DNA of 64,000 nucleotides from Maribacter_C sp947494565 (GCF_047345415.1 NZ_JBLFEP010000002.1:310001-374000); one strand, 5' to 3'. Counted from the stretch's first letter, positions 17,675 to 27,058 are shown. Program-made: numbers and translations. The notes: generated by a model not told the origin, from the letters alone.

Positions 17675-18928
17675 ATGGGAGAAGTAAATAACGAACAATT
17701 GGTCGAACACATATTCAGACATGAGTATGGTAAGATTGTTTCTTTCCTGACCTATAAATTCGGCCCGTCGCAACTAGAGGTAATCGAAGATGCCGTTCAA
17801 GAGGCATTACTCAAGGCAATGCAGGTTTGGGGATATGGTGAGCCGCTTAAAAACCCTACGGCCTGGTTGTTGAAAGTTGCCCAAAATAGGGTTATCGATA
17901 CGCTTCGAAAAAAGAAGCATCTGGCGCATGTTGATGTGCTATTGCCCTCAAAAAATTCAGAACCTCAAAAAGAAGAAGTGCTTTTGAACACGGCAATCGG
18001 CGATAGTCAGTTGAAAATGATATTTGCCTGTTGTCACCCATCGTTATCAGCCGAATACCAAATTATTCTGAGTTTGAAATTGATTGCCGGTTTTGGGAAC
18101 AGAGAAATTGCCCAAGCGCTTTTTAAAAAGGAAGAAACGGTAGCAAAATCATTTACTCGAGCCAAGAGAAGACTTCAAGACAAGGTGCGTACCTTGGATA
18201 TACCGTTGGAATTGGGGTTACAATCGCGATTGAAGATCGTGCTAAAAGTAATCTACCTGCTTTTTTCGGAAGGATATGCGACGCGGTCGGGGTCGGGCTT
18301 GATAAAAAAGGATATTTGTATGGAAGCCATTCGGTTGGCTTTACTCCTAACGGATAACAAATATTGTGACACCCCGGAAGTACATGCGTTGATTGCGTTG
18401 ATGTGTTTTCACGCCTCTCGATTTGATGCGAGAATCGATAGTGATGGCAATCTGGTCGATCTGGAAAATCAAGATAGGTCCCTGTACGAACGTGAGCTAA
18501 TCAATATTGGAATTTACCATTTAGAGGACGCCTCGGTCAAAGAAAACCCATCCGACTATCATTTACAAGCGGCCATTTCGTATTATCATTGTACGGCCAA
18601 GAATTTTGATGATACCAATTGGCAAGCCATTCTTCAATTATACGATTTGCAGTTGGCGCGAAGCTTTTCACCCATCGCCCAGTTGAATCGATTGGTACCA
18701 TTCCACCGGGTTTTTGGGGCGGAAAAGGCCATGAAGTCCCTTCGAGATTTTGAGAAAAGCCCTTATTTTATCGATAATGCCCTATTCAACGCCATCAAAG
18801 CTGAACTTTTATTGGAGTTAAAAGATTTGAAGGGTTCGAAACTGTCGTTACAACGGGCTATCGATCGCACTCATAATGAAATGGAACGCAATCACCTCTA
18901 CAAAAAACTCAAGGCAATAGATGCCTAA
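17675..18928 (+). CDS. ECF42-type RNA polymerase sigma factor with C-terminal helical extension
   Basis: A 417-residue sigma factor, more than twice the length of ordinary ECF sigmas. Residues about 5-80 carry region 2 (FRHEYGKIVSFLTYKFG, EDAVQEALLKAMQVWG, NPTAWLLKVAQNRVID) and about 110-165 region 4 (LSLKLIAGFGNREIAQAL, ...AKSFTRAKRRLQDKVR). The remaining 240 residues form the helical TPR-like extension that defines ECF42. No anti-sigma factor is adjacent; ECF42 members lack one and use the extension for control. I chose ATG 17675 because the longer frame from 17630 runs through a terminator hairpin. It pairs with the upstream YCII/DGPF gene, as in other phyla. Confidence 0.88.
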   Translation: MGEVNNEQLVEHIFRHEYGKIVSFLTYKFGPSQLEVIEDAVQEALLKAMQVWGYGEPLKNPTAWLLKVAQNRVIDTLRKKKHLAHVDVLLPSKNSEPQKEEVLLNTAIGDSQLKMIFACCHPSLSAEYQIILSLKLIAGFGNREIAQALFKKEETVAKSFTRAKRRLQDKVRTLDIPLELGLQSRLKIVLKVIYLLFSEGYATRSGSGLIKKDICMEAIRLALLLTDNKYCDTPEVHALIALMCFHASRFDARIDSDGNLVDLENQDRSLYERELINIGIYHLEDASVKENPSDYHLQAAISYYHCTAKNFDDTNWQAILQLYDLQLARSFSPIAQLNRLVPFHRVFGAEKAMKSLRDFEKSPYFIDNALFNAIKAELLLELKDLKGSKLSLQRAIDRTHNEMERNHLYKKLKAIDA

Positions 18929-18943
18929 AACCTAAAGTGATGT

Positions 18944-20368
18944 TTAGGTCAACTCCCAGCCTTTACGGTAGGTGCCTTTGACCCAATCGTTCGCCATATC
19001 CCAATTGGTCACCTTCATATTGGCGCCATCCCAAAGTATTTTTCGCCTTCCCGGATATTCGAAAGGATCCCAGTCCCCAGCTTTTTTACCCGGTTTGTAC
19101 TTCTTGTATTGAAAGGCTTTGATAGCCAGGTTCCCCATGAGTACGGCTTCGGTCAAAGGACCGGAACGCTCAAAGGCCGATGAGGTCTCCAAACCGTTCA
19201 GACAACCTTCCACAAAATTATTTTGATGTCCCCCAGTATCCCCTTCGATTCTTTTTAGATAGGGTTTTGGGGCATTGAAGAGTTCCATATTCGAACTTGG
19301 CAACAACCGCGCGTTCCGCGAATAGGTATCAGCTACCAAAATGCCTTTGGTGCCATAGAAAATAGAACCGCCACCACCATCGCCGATTTTTTCACCGTCT
19401 TTCAGTTCATCCGGAAGGTCAGGTAACAATCCGCCATCGTACCAGTTCAAGGCGATATCCCCATGGGCCTCCGTATTGAATTTTAAGCGTACGATGGAAG
19501 AAGCGGGACAAGATGAACTGTAATCCGCTTCCACAAAATCACCCACCCAATTGGTGGTACAACTGGCTTCTGCCTCGGTCGGATAGCCAAGATCCAAGAC
19601 CCCAAAGGGGGTCTCCATGATATGGCACCCCATATCACCTAACGCTCCGGTGCCGAAATCCCAAAAACCTCTCCATTTAAAGGGGAGGTAGGCTGCATTG
19701 TAATCACGTATAGCGGCACCGCCGAGCCAAAGATCCCAATCGAGTCCTTTGGGCACCGCCTGTTTTTCGGTAGGTGCGGGAACGCCTTGCGGCCAGACAG
19801 GTCGATTGGTCCAGCAGTCTACTCGATGTACCTTTCCAATGATGCCCGAATTAATCCATTCCTTGGCTTCGCGGCTACCGGCACTTGAAGCGCCTTGATT
19901 GCCCATTTGGGTAACAATACCATTTTCCTTGGCCACAGTGGTCATCAATCGGGCCTCGTTAATATTGTGCGTTAAGGGCTTTTCAACGTACGCGTGTTTT
20001 TTGGCTCGCATAAAAGGTAGCGCAATGGACGCATGCATATGATCAGGGGTCGCCACCATAATGGCGTCGATTTCATTTAAGTGCTTGTCATATACTTTTC
20101 TGAAATCCTTGAATCGTTTGGCCTTGGGATATTTTTTATAGGTATCGGCTGCCCTTCGGTCATCAACATCACAGAGTGTCACGAACTTTACTTTCTTGGT
20201 ATCGTACATGCCTTGCATGACTCCTGCACCTCGACCTCCTACACCGAAAGCCCCCACATAAAGGGTGTCACTTGGAGGAACGTGGCCTTTACCCATTACA
20301 AAACTGGGAACGATGGAGAATGCCGCGGATACGGCGGCGGATTTTTTGATAAACTTTCTTCTTTGCAT
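18944..20368 (-). CDS. Gfo/Idh/MocA-family oxidoreductase with Tat signal
   Basis: A 474-residue exported oxidoreductase. The start ATG at 20368 gives a twin-arginine leader (MQRRKFIKKSAAVSAAF), followed by a Rossmann NAD(P)-binding site (VGAFGVGGRGAGVMQGM), the VATPDHMHASIALPFMRA segment and the active-site Lys in YVEKPLTHN. The second domain ends with a conserved glycosyl-hydrolase-109-like tail (GGHQNNFVEGCLNG). Tat-exported family members act with tightly bound NAD on sugars or glycosides in the periplasm. It may contribute to the keto-sugar chemistry encoded at 38-52 kb, but it lies 18 kb away. Confidence 0.88.
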   Translation of the reverse strand: MQRRKFIKKSAAVSAAFSIVPSFVMGKGHVPPSDTLYVGAFGVGGRGAGVMQGMYDTKKVKFVTLCDVDDRRAADTYKKYPKAKRFKDFRKVYDKHLNEIDAIMVATPDHMHASIALPFMRAKKHAYVEKPLTHNINEARLMTTVAKENGIVTQMGNQGASSAGSREAKEWINSGIIGKVHRVDCWTNRPVWPQGVPAPTEKQAVPKGLDWDLWLGGAAIRDYNAAYLPFKWRGFWDFGTGALGDMGCHIMETPFGVLDLGYPTEAEASCTTNWVGDFVEADYSSSCPASSIVRLKFNTEAHGDIALNWYDGGLLPDLPDELKDGEKIGDGGGGSIFYGTKGILVADTYSRNARLLPSSNMELFNAPKPYLKRIEGDTGGHQNNFVEGCLNGLETSSAFERSGPLTEAVLMGNLAIKAFQYKKYKPGKKAGDWDPFEYPGRRKILWDGANMKVTNWDMANDWVKGTYRKGWELT

Positions 20369-20578
20369 CTTTTGTCGGACTTGATTTAAGTGCGAGAAGA
20401 TACGGAAAAATTGAATCAATGTCCAACGGCAGAAACCAAGTTAATGTTGGTCAATGGATGTTCAAGGTAAACGATACCATGAATATTTGACTCGATAATC
20501 GAGATTCATAAAAAAGCCTAGAATCGCTTTCCATTTGCCGCTATTTGTTCGCGGCTTTCCATCCTTACCGACAATCGA

Positions 20579-21244
20579 TTACAACAGGCCGTTCCACTCG
20601 TTGTCGAACTGGTTTAAATAATCTAGCATGTATTGATGCCTTTTTTGAGCAAGCTTCTTTCCTGTACTTGTATTCATTCGGTCTTTGAGCAACAATAATT
20701 TCTCGTAAAAGTGATTGATGGTAGGCCCTGTTGCCTTTTTGTATGCCTCCTTGGTCATATTTGGTTCAGGCGCTATTTCAGGATTGTAGAGTTGACGGTT
20801 TTTAAAGCCTCCGTAATTGAAGGCCCGGGCAATACCAATTGCACCAATAGCGTCGAGCCGGTCAGCATCTTGAACAACTTCGAGTTCTTTGGAAGCAAAT
20901 TTTTTGTTCGAGGATAACGCCTCCAAGCTTGATTTAAAAGAGATGTTTTCGATGATGTTGATCACATGTTCGCTGGTGGCCTTATCCACATTCAACGATG
21001 CCAGAAAATCTGCAGCCACTTTGGGGCCGATAGTTTCATCGCCATTATGAAATTTTGAGTCAGCAATGTCGTGTAATAAGGCTCCTAAACGCACTACTAG
21101 ATTATCTACTTGTTCTTCCTCTGCAAGTCGTAAGGTGTTGTTATAGACCCGTTGAATGTGAAACCAATCATGGCCTCCTTCAGCATCGGCAAGGGTCTCT
21201 TTTACAAATTGGATGGTCTTCGATACGATTTCTGAATCGGTCAT
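20579..21244 (-). CDS. HD-domain phosphohydrolase
   Basis: A 221-residue protein of the HD metal-dependent phosphohydrolase family (YedJ-like). Metal ligands are visible as H in HDWFHIQRVYN (about residue 25), the HD pair in LGALLHDIADSKFH (about residue 54) and the Asp in VVQDADRLDAIGAIGIARAF. It should hydrolyse a nucleotide or other phosphate ester in the cytoplasm; the substrate is unknown. Its start overlaps the stop of the acyltransferase gene by 4 bases (ATGA), so the two are co-translated. Confidence 0.9.
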   Translation of the reverse strand: MTDSEIVSKTIQFVKETLADAEGGHDWFHIQRVYNNTLRLAEEEQVDNLVVRLGALLHDIADSKFHNGDETIGPKVAADFLASLNVDKATSEHVINIIENISFKSSLEALSSNKKFASKELEVVQDADRLDAIGAIGIARAFNYGGFKNRQLYNPEIAPEPNMTKEAYKKATGPTINHFYEKLLLLKDRMNTSTGKKLAQKRHQYMLDYLNQFDNEWNGLL

Positions 21245-21981
21245 GCCTTAAAAGAGCTTATACCCGAAACAACAGCTTCTTGGGTCTGTTCGATAATAGT
21301 ATCCACATTTTTGGTCACGGCAATGGGCCGATGTACTTTGAAGGTGATATGGTTTGCCAGTCCGTTGGGGAATTTTCCGTACTTTAACATTTTCCATGAA
21401 TTGTCGATACTGATCGGTACCACCAAAGCAGATGGAGCGCTTTTCATCAAAAGTTTTAACCCTGTTGTTTTGAATGGTTTGGGGTGTCCGTCACGACTAC
21501 GTGTTCCTTCCGGGAAAATGACGGCACTTCGACCGTGGGTTTCAATATACTTTCCCAACTTGATAATTTCCCGTAAGGCTTGTTTGTTGTCTTTTCTATC
21601 TATCAAGACCGACCCTCCATGCCTTAAATTATATGAAACACTCGGAATGCCCTTACCAAGTTCTTTTTTGCTCACGAATTTTGGATGGTATTTGCGCATA
21701 TGCCAAATAATAGGGGGAATATCATGCATGCTTTGATGATTAGGCACAATGATCAATGGTCGGTCAAAAGGGATATTATGTGGGTTTTCAAAACTATAGG
21801 TAGTACCCAGTATATGGGTACAACGCATGAGGCAAAGATTCAACAGGGCTACACTTATGCGGTGGGCGTTATATCCAAAAAGATTAAAACAGACCCATTG
21901 AATGGGGTGGAACACCAAAAGGGTCGCCCCAAAAAAAATCAGGTATAGCGCACTCAAGGGATATGCCAAAAACTTCTGCAT
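21241..21981 (-). CDS. plsC: 1-acyl-sn-glycerol-3-phosphate acyltransferase
   Basis: A 246-residue PlsC-family acyltransferase with N-terminal membrane helices (LSALYLIFFGATLLVF). The catalytic HX4D motif is in VPNHQSMHDIP, and the substrate-binding FPEGTRSRDG box follows. It acylates lysophosphatidic acid to phosphatidic acid at the inner membrane. A partial family alternative (a different lysophospholipid acceptor) cannot be excluded. It heads an operon with the overlapping HD hydrolase. Confidence 0.88.
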   Translation of the reverse strand: MQKFLAYPLSALYLIFFGATLLVFHPIQWVCFNLFGYNAHRISVALLNLCLMRCTHILGTTYSFENPHNIPFDRPLIIVPNHQSMHDIPPIIWHMRKYHPKFVSKKELGKGIPSVSYNLRHGGSVLIDRKDNKQALREIIKLGKYIETHGRSAVIFPEGTRSRDGHPKPFKTTGLKLLMKSAPSALVVPISIDNSWKMLKYGKFPNGLANHITFKVHRPIAVTKNVDTIIEQTQEAVVSGISSFKA

Positions 21982-21995
21982 GGGACAAAAATAAA

Positions 21996-22019
21996 AAACC
22001 GCTCCTTAAAGAGCGGTTT
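21996..22019 (-). terminator. intrinsic terminator for the bacilliredoxin gene
   Basis: A perfect 9-bp stem AAACCGCTC / GAGCGGTTT with a six-base loop. Read on the minus strand it is followed by a run of T (the A-run at 21993-21998), matching termination of the gene that ends at 22068. Confidence 0.85.
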
Positions 22020-22067
22020 CCCTTAAACTATTTTCAATTGTCTTCTAGTGACTGGCAACAACTGAAT

Positions 22068-22478
22068 TTAGCAAAATTCGTTATACGCCTCTGTTAAGTT
22101 TTCTGCAATAAGTTCTGCTGGTCTTCCCTCGATATGGTGGCGCTCGATCATATGAACCAACTCCCCGTTTTTAAAGAGGGCCATGCTGGGTGATGAGGGA
22201 GGAAAGGGAACCATCATATTTCTTGCGGTATCTACCGCTTCCGTATCTACGCCAGCGAATACCGTAACCGTATGGTCTGGTTTTTTGGCGTTCTGTAAGC
22301 TCATCTTGGCTGCGGGCCTCGCGTTAGCTGCAGCACATCCACAAACCGAATTTACCACAACAAGCGTCGTTCCTTCTTGTTTTATGGCATTTTCAACAGC
22401 TTCGGCAGTATATAATTCTTCGAATCCGGCATTGGCCAGATCATCTCTCATAGGTTTTACTAATTCTGCAGGGTACAT
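22068..22478 (-). CDS. BrxA/BrxB-type bacilliredoxin
   Basis: A 136-residue thioredoxin-fold protein of the YphP/YqiW (bacilliredoxin) family, with the CGC redox motif in VVNSVCGCAAANARPA (Cys46, Cys48). Family members reduce mixed disulfides of low-molecular-weight thiols on proteins. In Bacteroidota, which in some lineages make bacillithiol, this is a thiol-redox maintenance gene. Monocistronic, with a strong terminator downstream. Confidence 0.92.
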   Translation of the reverse strand: MYPAELVKPMRDDLANAGFEELYTAEAVENAIKQEGTTLVVVNSVCGCAAANARPAAKMSLQNAKKPDHTVTVFAGVDTEAVDTARNMMVPFPPSSPSMALFKNGELVHMIERHHIEGRPAELIAENLTEAYNEFC

Positions 22479-22591
22479 AGTATTTTTTTAAGATTTAATT
22501 TCAGTTTGTAAAGATACTGAATTTGTCGTATTTATCTTTGGCCCATTACGTTATCTTAAATGCATCTCTTGCTCTTGACATTGAGGGAACC

Positions 22592-22599
22592 TATCTTTG
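22592..22599 (+). promoter_or_regulatory. TAnnTTTG promoter box for the TerB-DnaJ gene
   Basis: TATCTTTG with a TTG 20 bases upstream (22569-22571) is a good match to the -33/-7 arrangement of this phylum. It lies inside the longer open frame from 22523 and sets the real start at the ATG at 22619. A second TATCTTTG at 22533-22540 could be an additional promoter. Confidence 0.65.
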
Positions 22600-22618
22600 G
22601 CAAAAAAGCACTCCGATT

Positions 22619-23353
22619 ATGATTAAATGGATCGCGGCACTACTCGGGTATTACCTTTTTAGATATCCCGGGGCGATACTGGGTTTTCTGGTGGGTAGTT
22701 TATTTGAGAGTCAATTCGGCAAGAAGGGAAGATCTCAAAGCGTTCTTGGCGACCTGACGAGACAAAAGGTGTCCCCAGCCGATTTTGAGCTGAACCTGAT
22801 TTCATTGTGTTCTATCGTTATCAAGGCCGATGGCAAGGTGAGCCAGACCGAAATGGACTATGTGCGACAGTATTTCGTGAGTACCTACGGAAAAGAAAAG
22901 GCCAATGCCATTTTTCGTACGTTCAATGAGGTGAGTAAGAACAGGGAAATATCCGCAAAACGTATCAGCACTTTTCTAAATCAACGTACGAGGTATGAGG
23001 TGCGCTTGCAATTGCTTCATTTCTTATTCGGCATCGCTCAAGCTGATGGCAATGTCAGTACCGCGGAGGTCAATAAGATTCAGGAAATCGCGGGCTACTT
23101 GCGCGTGGCATTTCGAGACTTTGAAAGTATCAAGGCGATGTTCGTCAAATCGGCCGATACGGCGTATAAGATTTTGGAAATTCAAAAAGCGGCTACGGAC
23201 GATGAGGTAAAAAAGGCCTATCGTACGATGGCAAAAAAATACCATCCGGATCGGGTCAACACCGAAAATGAAGCCATCAAAAAGGGGGCCGAAGAGAAAT
23301 TCAAGCAGGTTCAAAAGGCCTATGAGACGATTCAAAAAGAGCGGGGAATGTAA
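22619..23353 (+). CDS. TerB/DjlA-like protein with C-terminal J domain
   Basis: A 244-residue protein. The N-terminus (MIKWIAALLGYYLFRYPGAI) is a single membrane helix with glycine spacing as in DjlA. Next is a TerB-like helical domain (LCSIVIKADGKVSQTEMDYV, and LFGIAQADGNVSTAEVNKIQ with repeated acidic DG motifs), and last a J domain with the HPD tripeptide (AKKYHPDRVN). It should be a membrane-anchored DnaK co-chaperone. The start at 22619 is chosen because it falls just after a promoter box and gives the DjlA-type N-terminus. Confidence 0.9.
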   Translation: MIKWIAALLGYYLFRYPGAILGFLVGSLFESQFGKKGRSQSVLGDLTRQKVSPADFELNLISLCSIVIKADGKVSQTEMDYVRQYFVSTYGKEKANAIFRTFNEVSKNREISAKRISTFLNQRTRYEVRLQLLHFLFGIAQADGNVSTAEVNKIQEIAGYLRVAFRDFESIKAMFVKSADTAYKILEIQKAATDDEVKKAYRTMAKKYHPDRVNTENEAIKKGAEEKFKQVQKAYETIQKERGM

Positions 23354-23386
23354 TTTATTAACGAAGGATGCTACCTATAATAGTTT

Positions 23387-23977
23387 ATGATAATGGAAAA
23401 TTTTTGGTTTTACATACAACTGGGCCTGAGTCACGTTCTCGATTTTGCGGCCTATGACCACATTTTGTTTCTAGCCGCTTTGGCCGTTCCATTTACGTTC
23501 GAGGCTTGGAGACGTGTTTTGCTCTTGGTGACGGTGTTCACTATTACCCATTGTCTTTCGTTGTATTTATCAGTCTATGAAATCGTGACGGTTGATGTTG
23601 GGCTGATCGAGTTTTTGATTCCTGTCACTATTTTAGGTACCGCACTTTTCAATCTGAATTATGGCCGAGGAGGTACCTTTGATCGGAACGTATCGCTACA
23701 TCTATTGGCGACGGCTTTCTTTGGATTGATCCACGGTTTTGGGTTTAGCAATTACTTCAAAATGCTGATGGCCGAAGAAGAGAACAAACTTGGCCCTTTA
23801 TTGGGCTTTGCCACCGGTATAGAAATAGCTCAGGTACTGATTGTCTTGGCGATTCTGGCAATCAGCTATCTTTTAGTCGCTGTTTTGGGATTAAAAAAAT
23901 CACTTTTCGTATTGATTTCTTCCATTTTGATCATTTTGATCACAATACCTATATTGATACGAACGTTCCCTTGGTAA
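23387..23977 (+). CDS. HupE/UreJ-like membrane protein
   Basis: A protein of about 196 residues with six to seven predicted transmembrane helices. Conserved His-containing segments are YDHILFLAALAVPF near the N-terminus, VFTITHCLSLYLSV, and LIHGFGFSNYF, as in HupE/UreJ, which are proposed metal (nickel or cobalt) transporters. No hydrogenase or urease gene is near, so the role here is open. The frame has ATGs at 23387 and 23393; either may be used. Confidence 0.85.
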   Translation: MIMENFWFYIQLGLSHVLDFAAYDHILFLAALAVPFTFEAWRRVLLLVTVFTITHCLSLYLSVYEIVTVDVGLIEFLIPVTILGTALFNLNYGRGGTFDRNVSLHLLATAFFGLIHGFGFSNYFKMLMAEEENKLGPLLGFATGIEIAQVLIVLAILAISYLLVAVLGLKKSLFVLISSILIILITIPILIRTFPW

Positions 23978-24058
23978 CGGATGTTAAAATAAACCTTTTA
24001 AGGTTGTAAGAACTTTCTAAAGCGGGTATCTTAGTTGACAGCAATACACATGCGCTAG

Positions 24059-24493
24059 ATGACGGAAACCAAACAGACCAAATATGATAAGGCCTATTTG
24101 CGTATGGCTACGGAATGGGGAAAACTATCCTATTGTGAACGAAAGAAAGTTGGTGCAATTATCGTTCGAGATCGAATGATCATCTCTGATGGTTATAACG
24201 GTACGCCGACCGGTTTTGAGAACTTTTGTGAAGATGAGGAAGGGTATACAAAATGGTATGTGTTGCACGCAGAAGCGAACGCCATTTCAAAAGTTGCCTC
24301 GTCAACACAATCCTGTCACGGGGCAACCCTGTATATTACCCTTTCACCCTGTCGGGAGTGTAGTAAACTGATTCATCAATCTGGCATAAAACGTGTAGTG
24401 TATCAAACGCGCTATAAGGACGATTCCGGTTTGGAGTTTTTAGCCAAGGCAGGAGTTGAATTGCAACATTTACCGGATATCATGTCCCAGTAA
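24059..24493 (+). CDS. dCMP deaminase-family protein (ComEB-like)
   Basis: A 144-residue zinc-dependent deaminase. The HAEANAI motif carries the zinc His and catalytic Glu, and PCRECSKLI carries the two zinc cysteines; the N-terminal KKVGAIIVRDRMIISDGYNG is typical of dCMP deaminases. It converts dCMP to dUMP for dTMP synthesis. It lies 12 bases upstream of ctpA and likely shares its transcript. Confidence 0.92.
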   Translation: MTETKQTKYDKAYLRMATEWGKLSYCERKKVGAIIVRDRMIISDGYNGTPTGFENFCEDEEGYTKWYVLHAEANAISKVASSTQSCHGATLYITLSPCRECSKLIHQSGIKRVVYQTRYKDDSGLEFLAKAGVELQHLPDIMSQ

Positions 24494-24505
24494 GACACTT
24501 GAAGA

Positions 24506-26131
24506 ATGCAAAAGAGAATCAATTACATATGGCCCACCGTTTTCGCAGCAGCATTGGCGCTCGGAGTATTCCTCGGGGGTAAATTGAATTTTAACGATTC
24601 GCCCGAAAAACTCTTTACGACCAATTCAAAGAAAGATAAATTGAATCGACTTATAGACTACATTGATTATGAGTATGTCGATGAAATCAATACGGACAGT
24701 ATCGTTGATATCACGGTAAACAATATCCTCGAAAAATTAGACCCCCATTCCGTCTACATTCCTAAAGAGGAAATGACCGAAGTATCGGAAAATATGAAGG
24801 GGGATTTCGTGGGAATCGGAATCAATTTTTACAAGTATAAAGACACGATTTCCGTGATACGTACAATTGCGCAAGGGCCTAGTTTTCTAAAGGGAATCGA
24901 GCCAGGTGACCGCATTCTTATGGCGGACAATGATACGCTCTTTGGCAAGGACATCTCCAATGATGAAATCGTACGGCGCTTAAAAGGTACACGAGGGTCA
25001 TCAGTAAAACTTCAAGTGTATCGCAAAGCGGAAGACAAGCTTTTCACCACGAATATCAAACGTGATATCGTACCGATCAAAAGTGTAGAATCATATTATA
25101 TGTTGACCCAAGATATGGGCTATATCAAGGTAAATCGTTTTGCAGAACCCACTTTCAAGGAGTTCAAAGCTGCATTGAAAGAGTTGCAAAAGATGGGGGC
25201 GAGAAAGTTGACCTTGGATCTAAGGGATAACCCAGGGGGCTACCTCGGAATCGCTGAACAAATGGCAGACGAGTTTTTGGAAGATGGAAAACTGATTCTA
25301 TTCACCAAGAACAAAAAAGGGAAGGTAAACAAGGTTTTTGCCACCGATGAGGGAGAATTTGAAGACAAACCCGTTTATGTGCTGATAAACGAACGTTCGG
25401 CTTCGGCAAGCGAGATAATCGCTGGAGCCTTGCAAGACAACGATATCGGTACGATAGTAGGCCGTCGATCCTTCGGCAAGGGGCTAGTGCAAAGAGAGAT
25501 GGAGCTCGGGGATGGATCTGCCGTGCGCTTGACGGTATCGAGATACTATACCCCTACTGGTCGGAGTATTCAAAGAACCTACAAAAATGGCCATAAGGAT
25601 TATTACCAAAAATTTACAGATCGCTATCAAAACGGCGAATTGACCTCGGTTGACAGCATTAAGGTAGCTGACTCCTTAAAGTTCAAGACACCACGAGGCA
25701 AAGTTGTTTATGGTGGGGGTGGAATCATTCCTGATGAATTTGTCCCGATCGGAACAAATGAAGAAGAGGCCGTCGAAAGTATGGATAGCTATGGGTGGAT
25801 TTCTTATTTCATTTTCGAACATTTAGATGAAGACCGGGCCCGCTACAGCGATTATTCTGAAAACGACTTCATCGCCAATTTCAAGGTCGATGATGTCCTA
25901 TTTGAAAAGTTCATCGACTATCTCATGGTCCGAAGGTTCAAGATGAGCTTTTATGACTATGAAGACAGTATTAAACTTTATCTGAAGGCAGCCATAGCGG
26001 AACAATTGTTCGGCCCCAATGCGCATGCTAAAATCAAAAGCAATGCGGATAAAATGCTACAACGCGTATTGCTTTTGGACAATCCGGTAGTTCAATTGCA
26101 GGAGGCTGACCAAATAGAAGCGAAAAATTAG
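24506..26131 (+). CDS. C-terminal processing peptidase (S41 family)
   Basis: A 541-residue periplasmic protease with an N-terminal anchor (YIWPTVFAAALALGVFLGGK). A PDZ domain (around residues 90-170, GPSFLKGIEPGDRILMADND) precedes the S41 core; the nucleophile Ser is in NERSASASEIIAGALQD and the Lys base in GRRSFGKGLVQRE. Such proteases trim envelope proteins from their C-termini. It ends with a 150-residue helical C-terminal part. The last 4 bases overlap the convergent small membrane-protein gene. Confidence 0.92.
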   Translation: MQKRINYIWPTVFAAALALGVFLGGKLNFNDSPEKLFTTNSKKDKLNRLIDYIDYEYVDEINTDSIVDITVNNILEKLDPHSVYIPKEEMTEVSENMKGDFVGIGINFYKYKDTISVIRTIAQGPSFLKGIEPGDRILMADNDTLFGKDISNDEIVRRLKGTRGSSVKLQVYRKAEDKLFTTNIKRDIVPIKSVESYYMLTQDMGYIKVNRFAEPTFKEFKAALKELQKMGARKLTLDLRDNPGGYLGIAEQMADEFLEDGKLILFTKNKKGKVNKVFATDEGEFEDKPVYVLINERSASASEIIAGALQDNDIGTIVGRRSFGKGLVQREMELGDGSAVRLTVSRYYTPTGRSIQRTYKNGHKDYYQKFTDRYQNGELTSVDSIKVADSLKFKTPRGKVVYGGGGIIPDEFVPIGTNEEEAVESMDSYGWISYFIFEHLDEDRARYSDYSENDFIANFKVDDVLFEKFIDYLMVRRFKMSFYDYEDSIKLYLKAAIAEQLFGPNAHAKIKSNADKMLQRVLLLDNPVVQLQEADQIEAKN

Positions 26132-26331
26132 TCCTCGTTCATCTTGTCCTTGATTTTCCTAGAGGTCAAAAAAATCAGAAGCAAAACGATTGCGCATAAC
26201 GATGCGGCTATCCCGATGAGGGCAATGATGCTATTGCCTACAAAAGGTTGCTGGAAATCTACCAAGGTCACATTGTAGACGATCAGTGCGACTGCCAAGA
26301 CGATTAAAATCAAAGAGAGTGTTTTACTCAT
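26128..26331 (-). CDS. small two-helix membrane protein
   Basis: A 67-residue protein with two clear hydrophobic helices (SLILIVLAVALIVYNVTLVD and SIIALIGIAASLCAIVLLLI) and a basic C-terminal tail (SRKIKDKMNED). The layout is common for small conserved Flavobacteriia membrane proteins. No function is known. Its stop overlaps the convergent protease gene by 4 bases and it lies 28 bases after the marC-type gene. Confidence 0.75.
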   Translation of the reverse strand: MSKTLSLILIVLAVALIVYNVTLVDFQQPFVGNSIIALIGIAASLCAIVLLLIFLTSRKIKDKMNED

Positions 26332-26359
26332 ACATTTAGGTTTTCCATATCAAGAAAAA

Positions 26360-26950
26360 TCAATGATTGAAAAGTTCGTTGATGTTGGTGGCAAAAAGTT
26401 TGACGGCAATGGCCAGCAAGATAACTCCGAATACTTTTCTGATGATACTGATTCCGTTAGTACCTAAAATCTTTTCGATTCTGTTCGATGATTTTAAAAC
26501 CAGATATACAAAGATAATGTTTACGATAATCGCCACGATAATATTCTCAACATGATATTCGGCCCGTAACGACAAGAGAGAGGTCAAGGTGCCCGCTCCG
26601 GCAATCAACGGAAAGGCAATCGGAACGATTGACGCACTCTCAGGCATATCATCTTTGTATAGCGTGATACCCAATATCATTTCTATGGCCAAAAAGAAGA
26701 TGATAAATGCCCCGGCAACAGCAAATGAATTGACATCGATACCGATAAGATTCAGAATCTCTTCCCCGACGAACAAGAAAGCCACCAAAATACATGCAGC
26801 TACCAACGACGCCTTGCCAGACTGAATGTGCCCTACTTTATTTCGCAGACCGATGATGATAGGGATACTACCCACAATATCGATAACCGCGAACAAGATC
26901 ATGCTCGAGGTACCTATTTGGCGAATATCAAAGTTTAGATTCAACGACAT
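26360..26950 (-). CDS. MarC-family membrane protein
   Basis: A 196-residue protein with six predicted transmembrane helices and the MarC/UPF0056 signatures: FAVIDIVGSIPIIIGLRNKV near the N-terminus, FIIFFLAIEMILGI and FPLIAGAGTLTSLLSL, and GTNGISIIRKVFGVILLAIA near the end. The family's function is unresolved; despite the name it is not tied to multiple antibiotic resistance. It probably shares a transcript with the small gene downstream. Confidence 0.92.
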   Translation of the reverse strand: MSLNLNFDIRQIGTSSMILFAVIDIVGSIPIIIGLRNKVGHIQSGKASLVAACILVAFLFVGEEILNLIGIDVNSFAVAGAFIIFFLAIEMILGITLYKDDMPESASIVPIAFPLIAGAGTLTSLLSLRAEYHVENIIVAIIVNIIFVYLVLKSSNRIEKILGTNGISIIRKVFGVILLAIAVKLFATNINELFNH

Positions 26951-27032
26951 ATCGATTCAAATTTCGCGCAAATTTACACTTAAAAAAAAGGAACTTCTTA
27001 GGATCTGACGAATTAATTATTCGATTTAAAAG

Positions 27033-27040
27033 TATATTTG
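27033..27040 (+). promoter_or_regulatory. TAnnTTTG -7 promoter box for the DUF3109 gene
   Basis: TATATTTG lies 18 bases before the ATG at 27059. The TTG at 27038 that would begin the longest frame overlaps this box, which argues for the later start. Confidence 0.55.
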
Positions 27041-27058
27041 AACTTCCAAATCAAGGGG

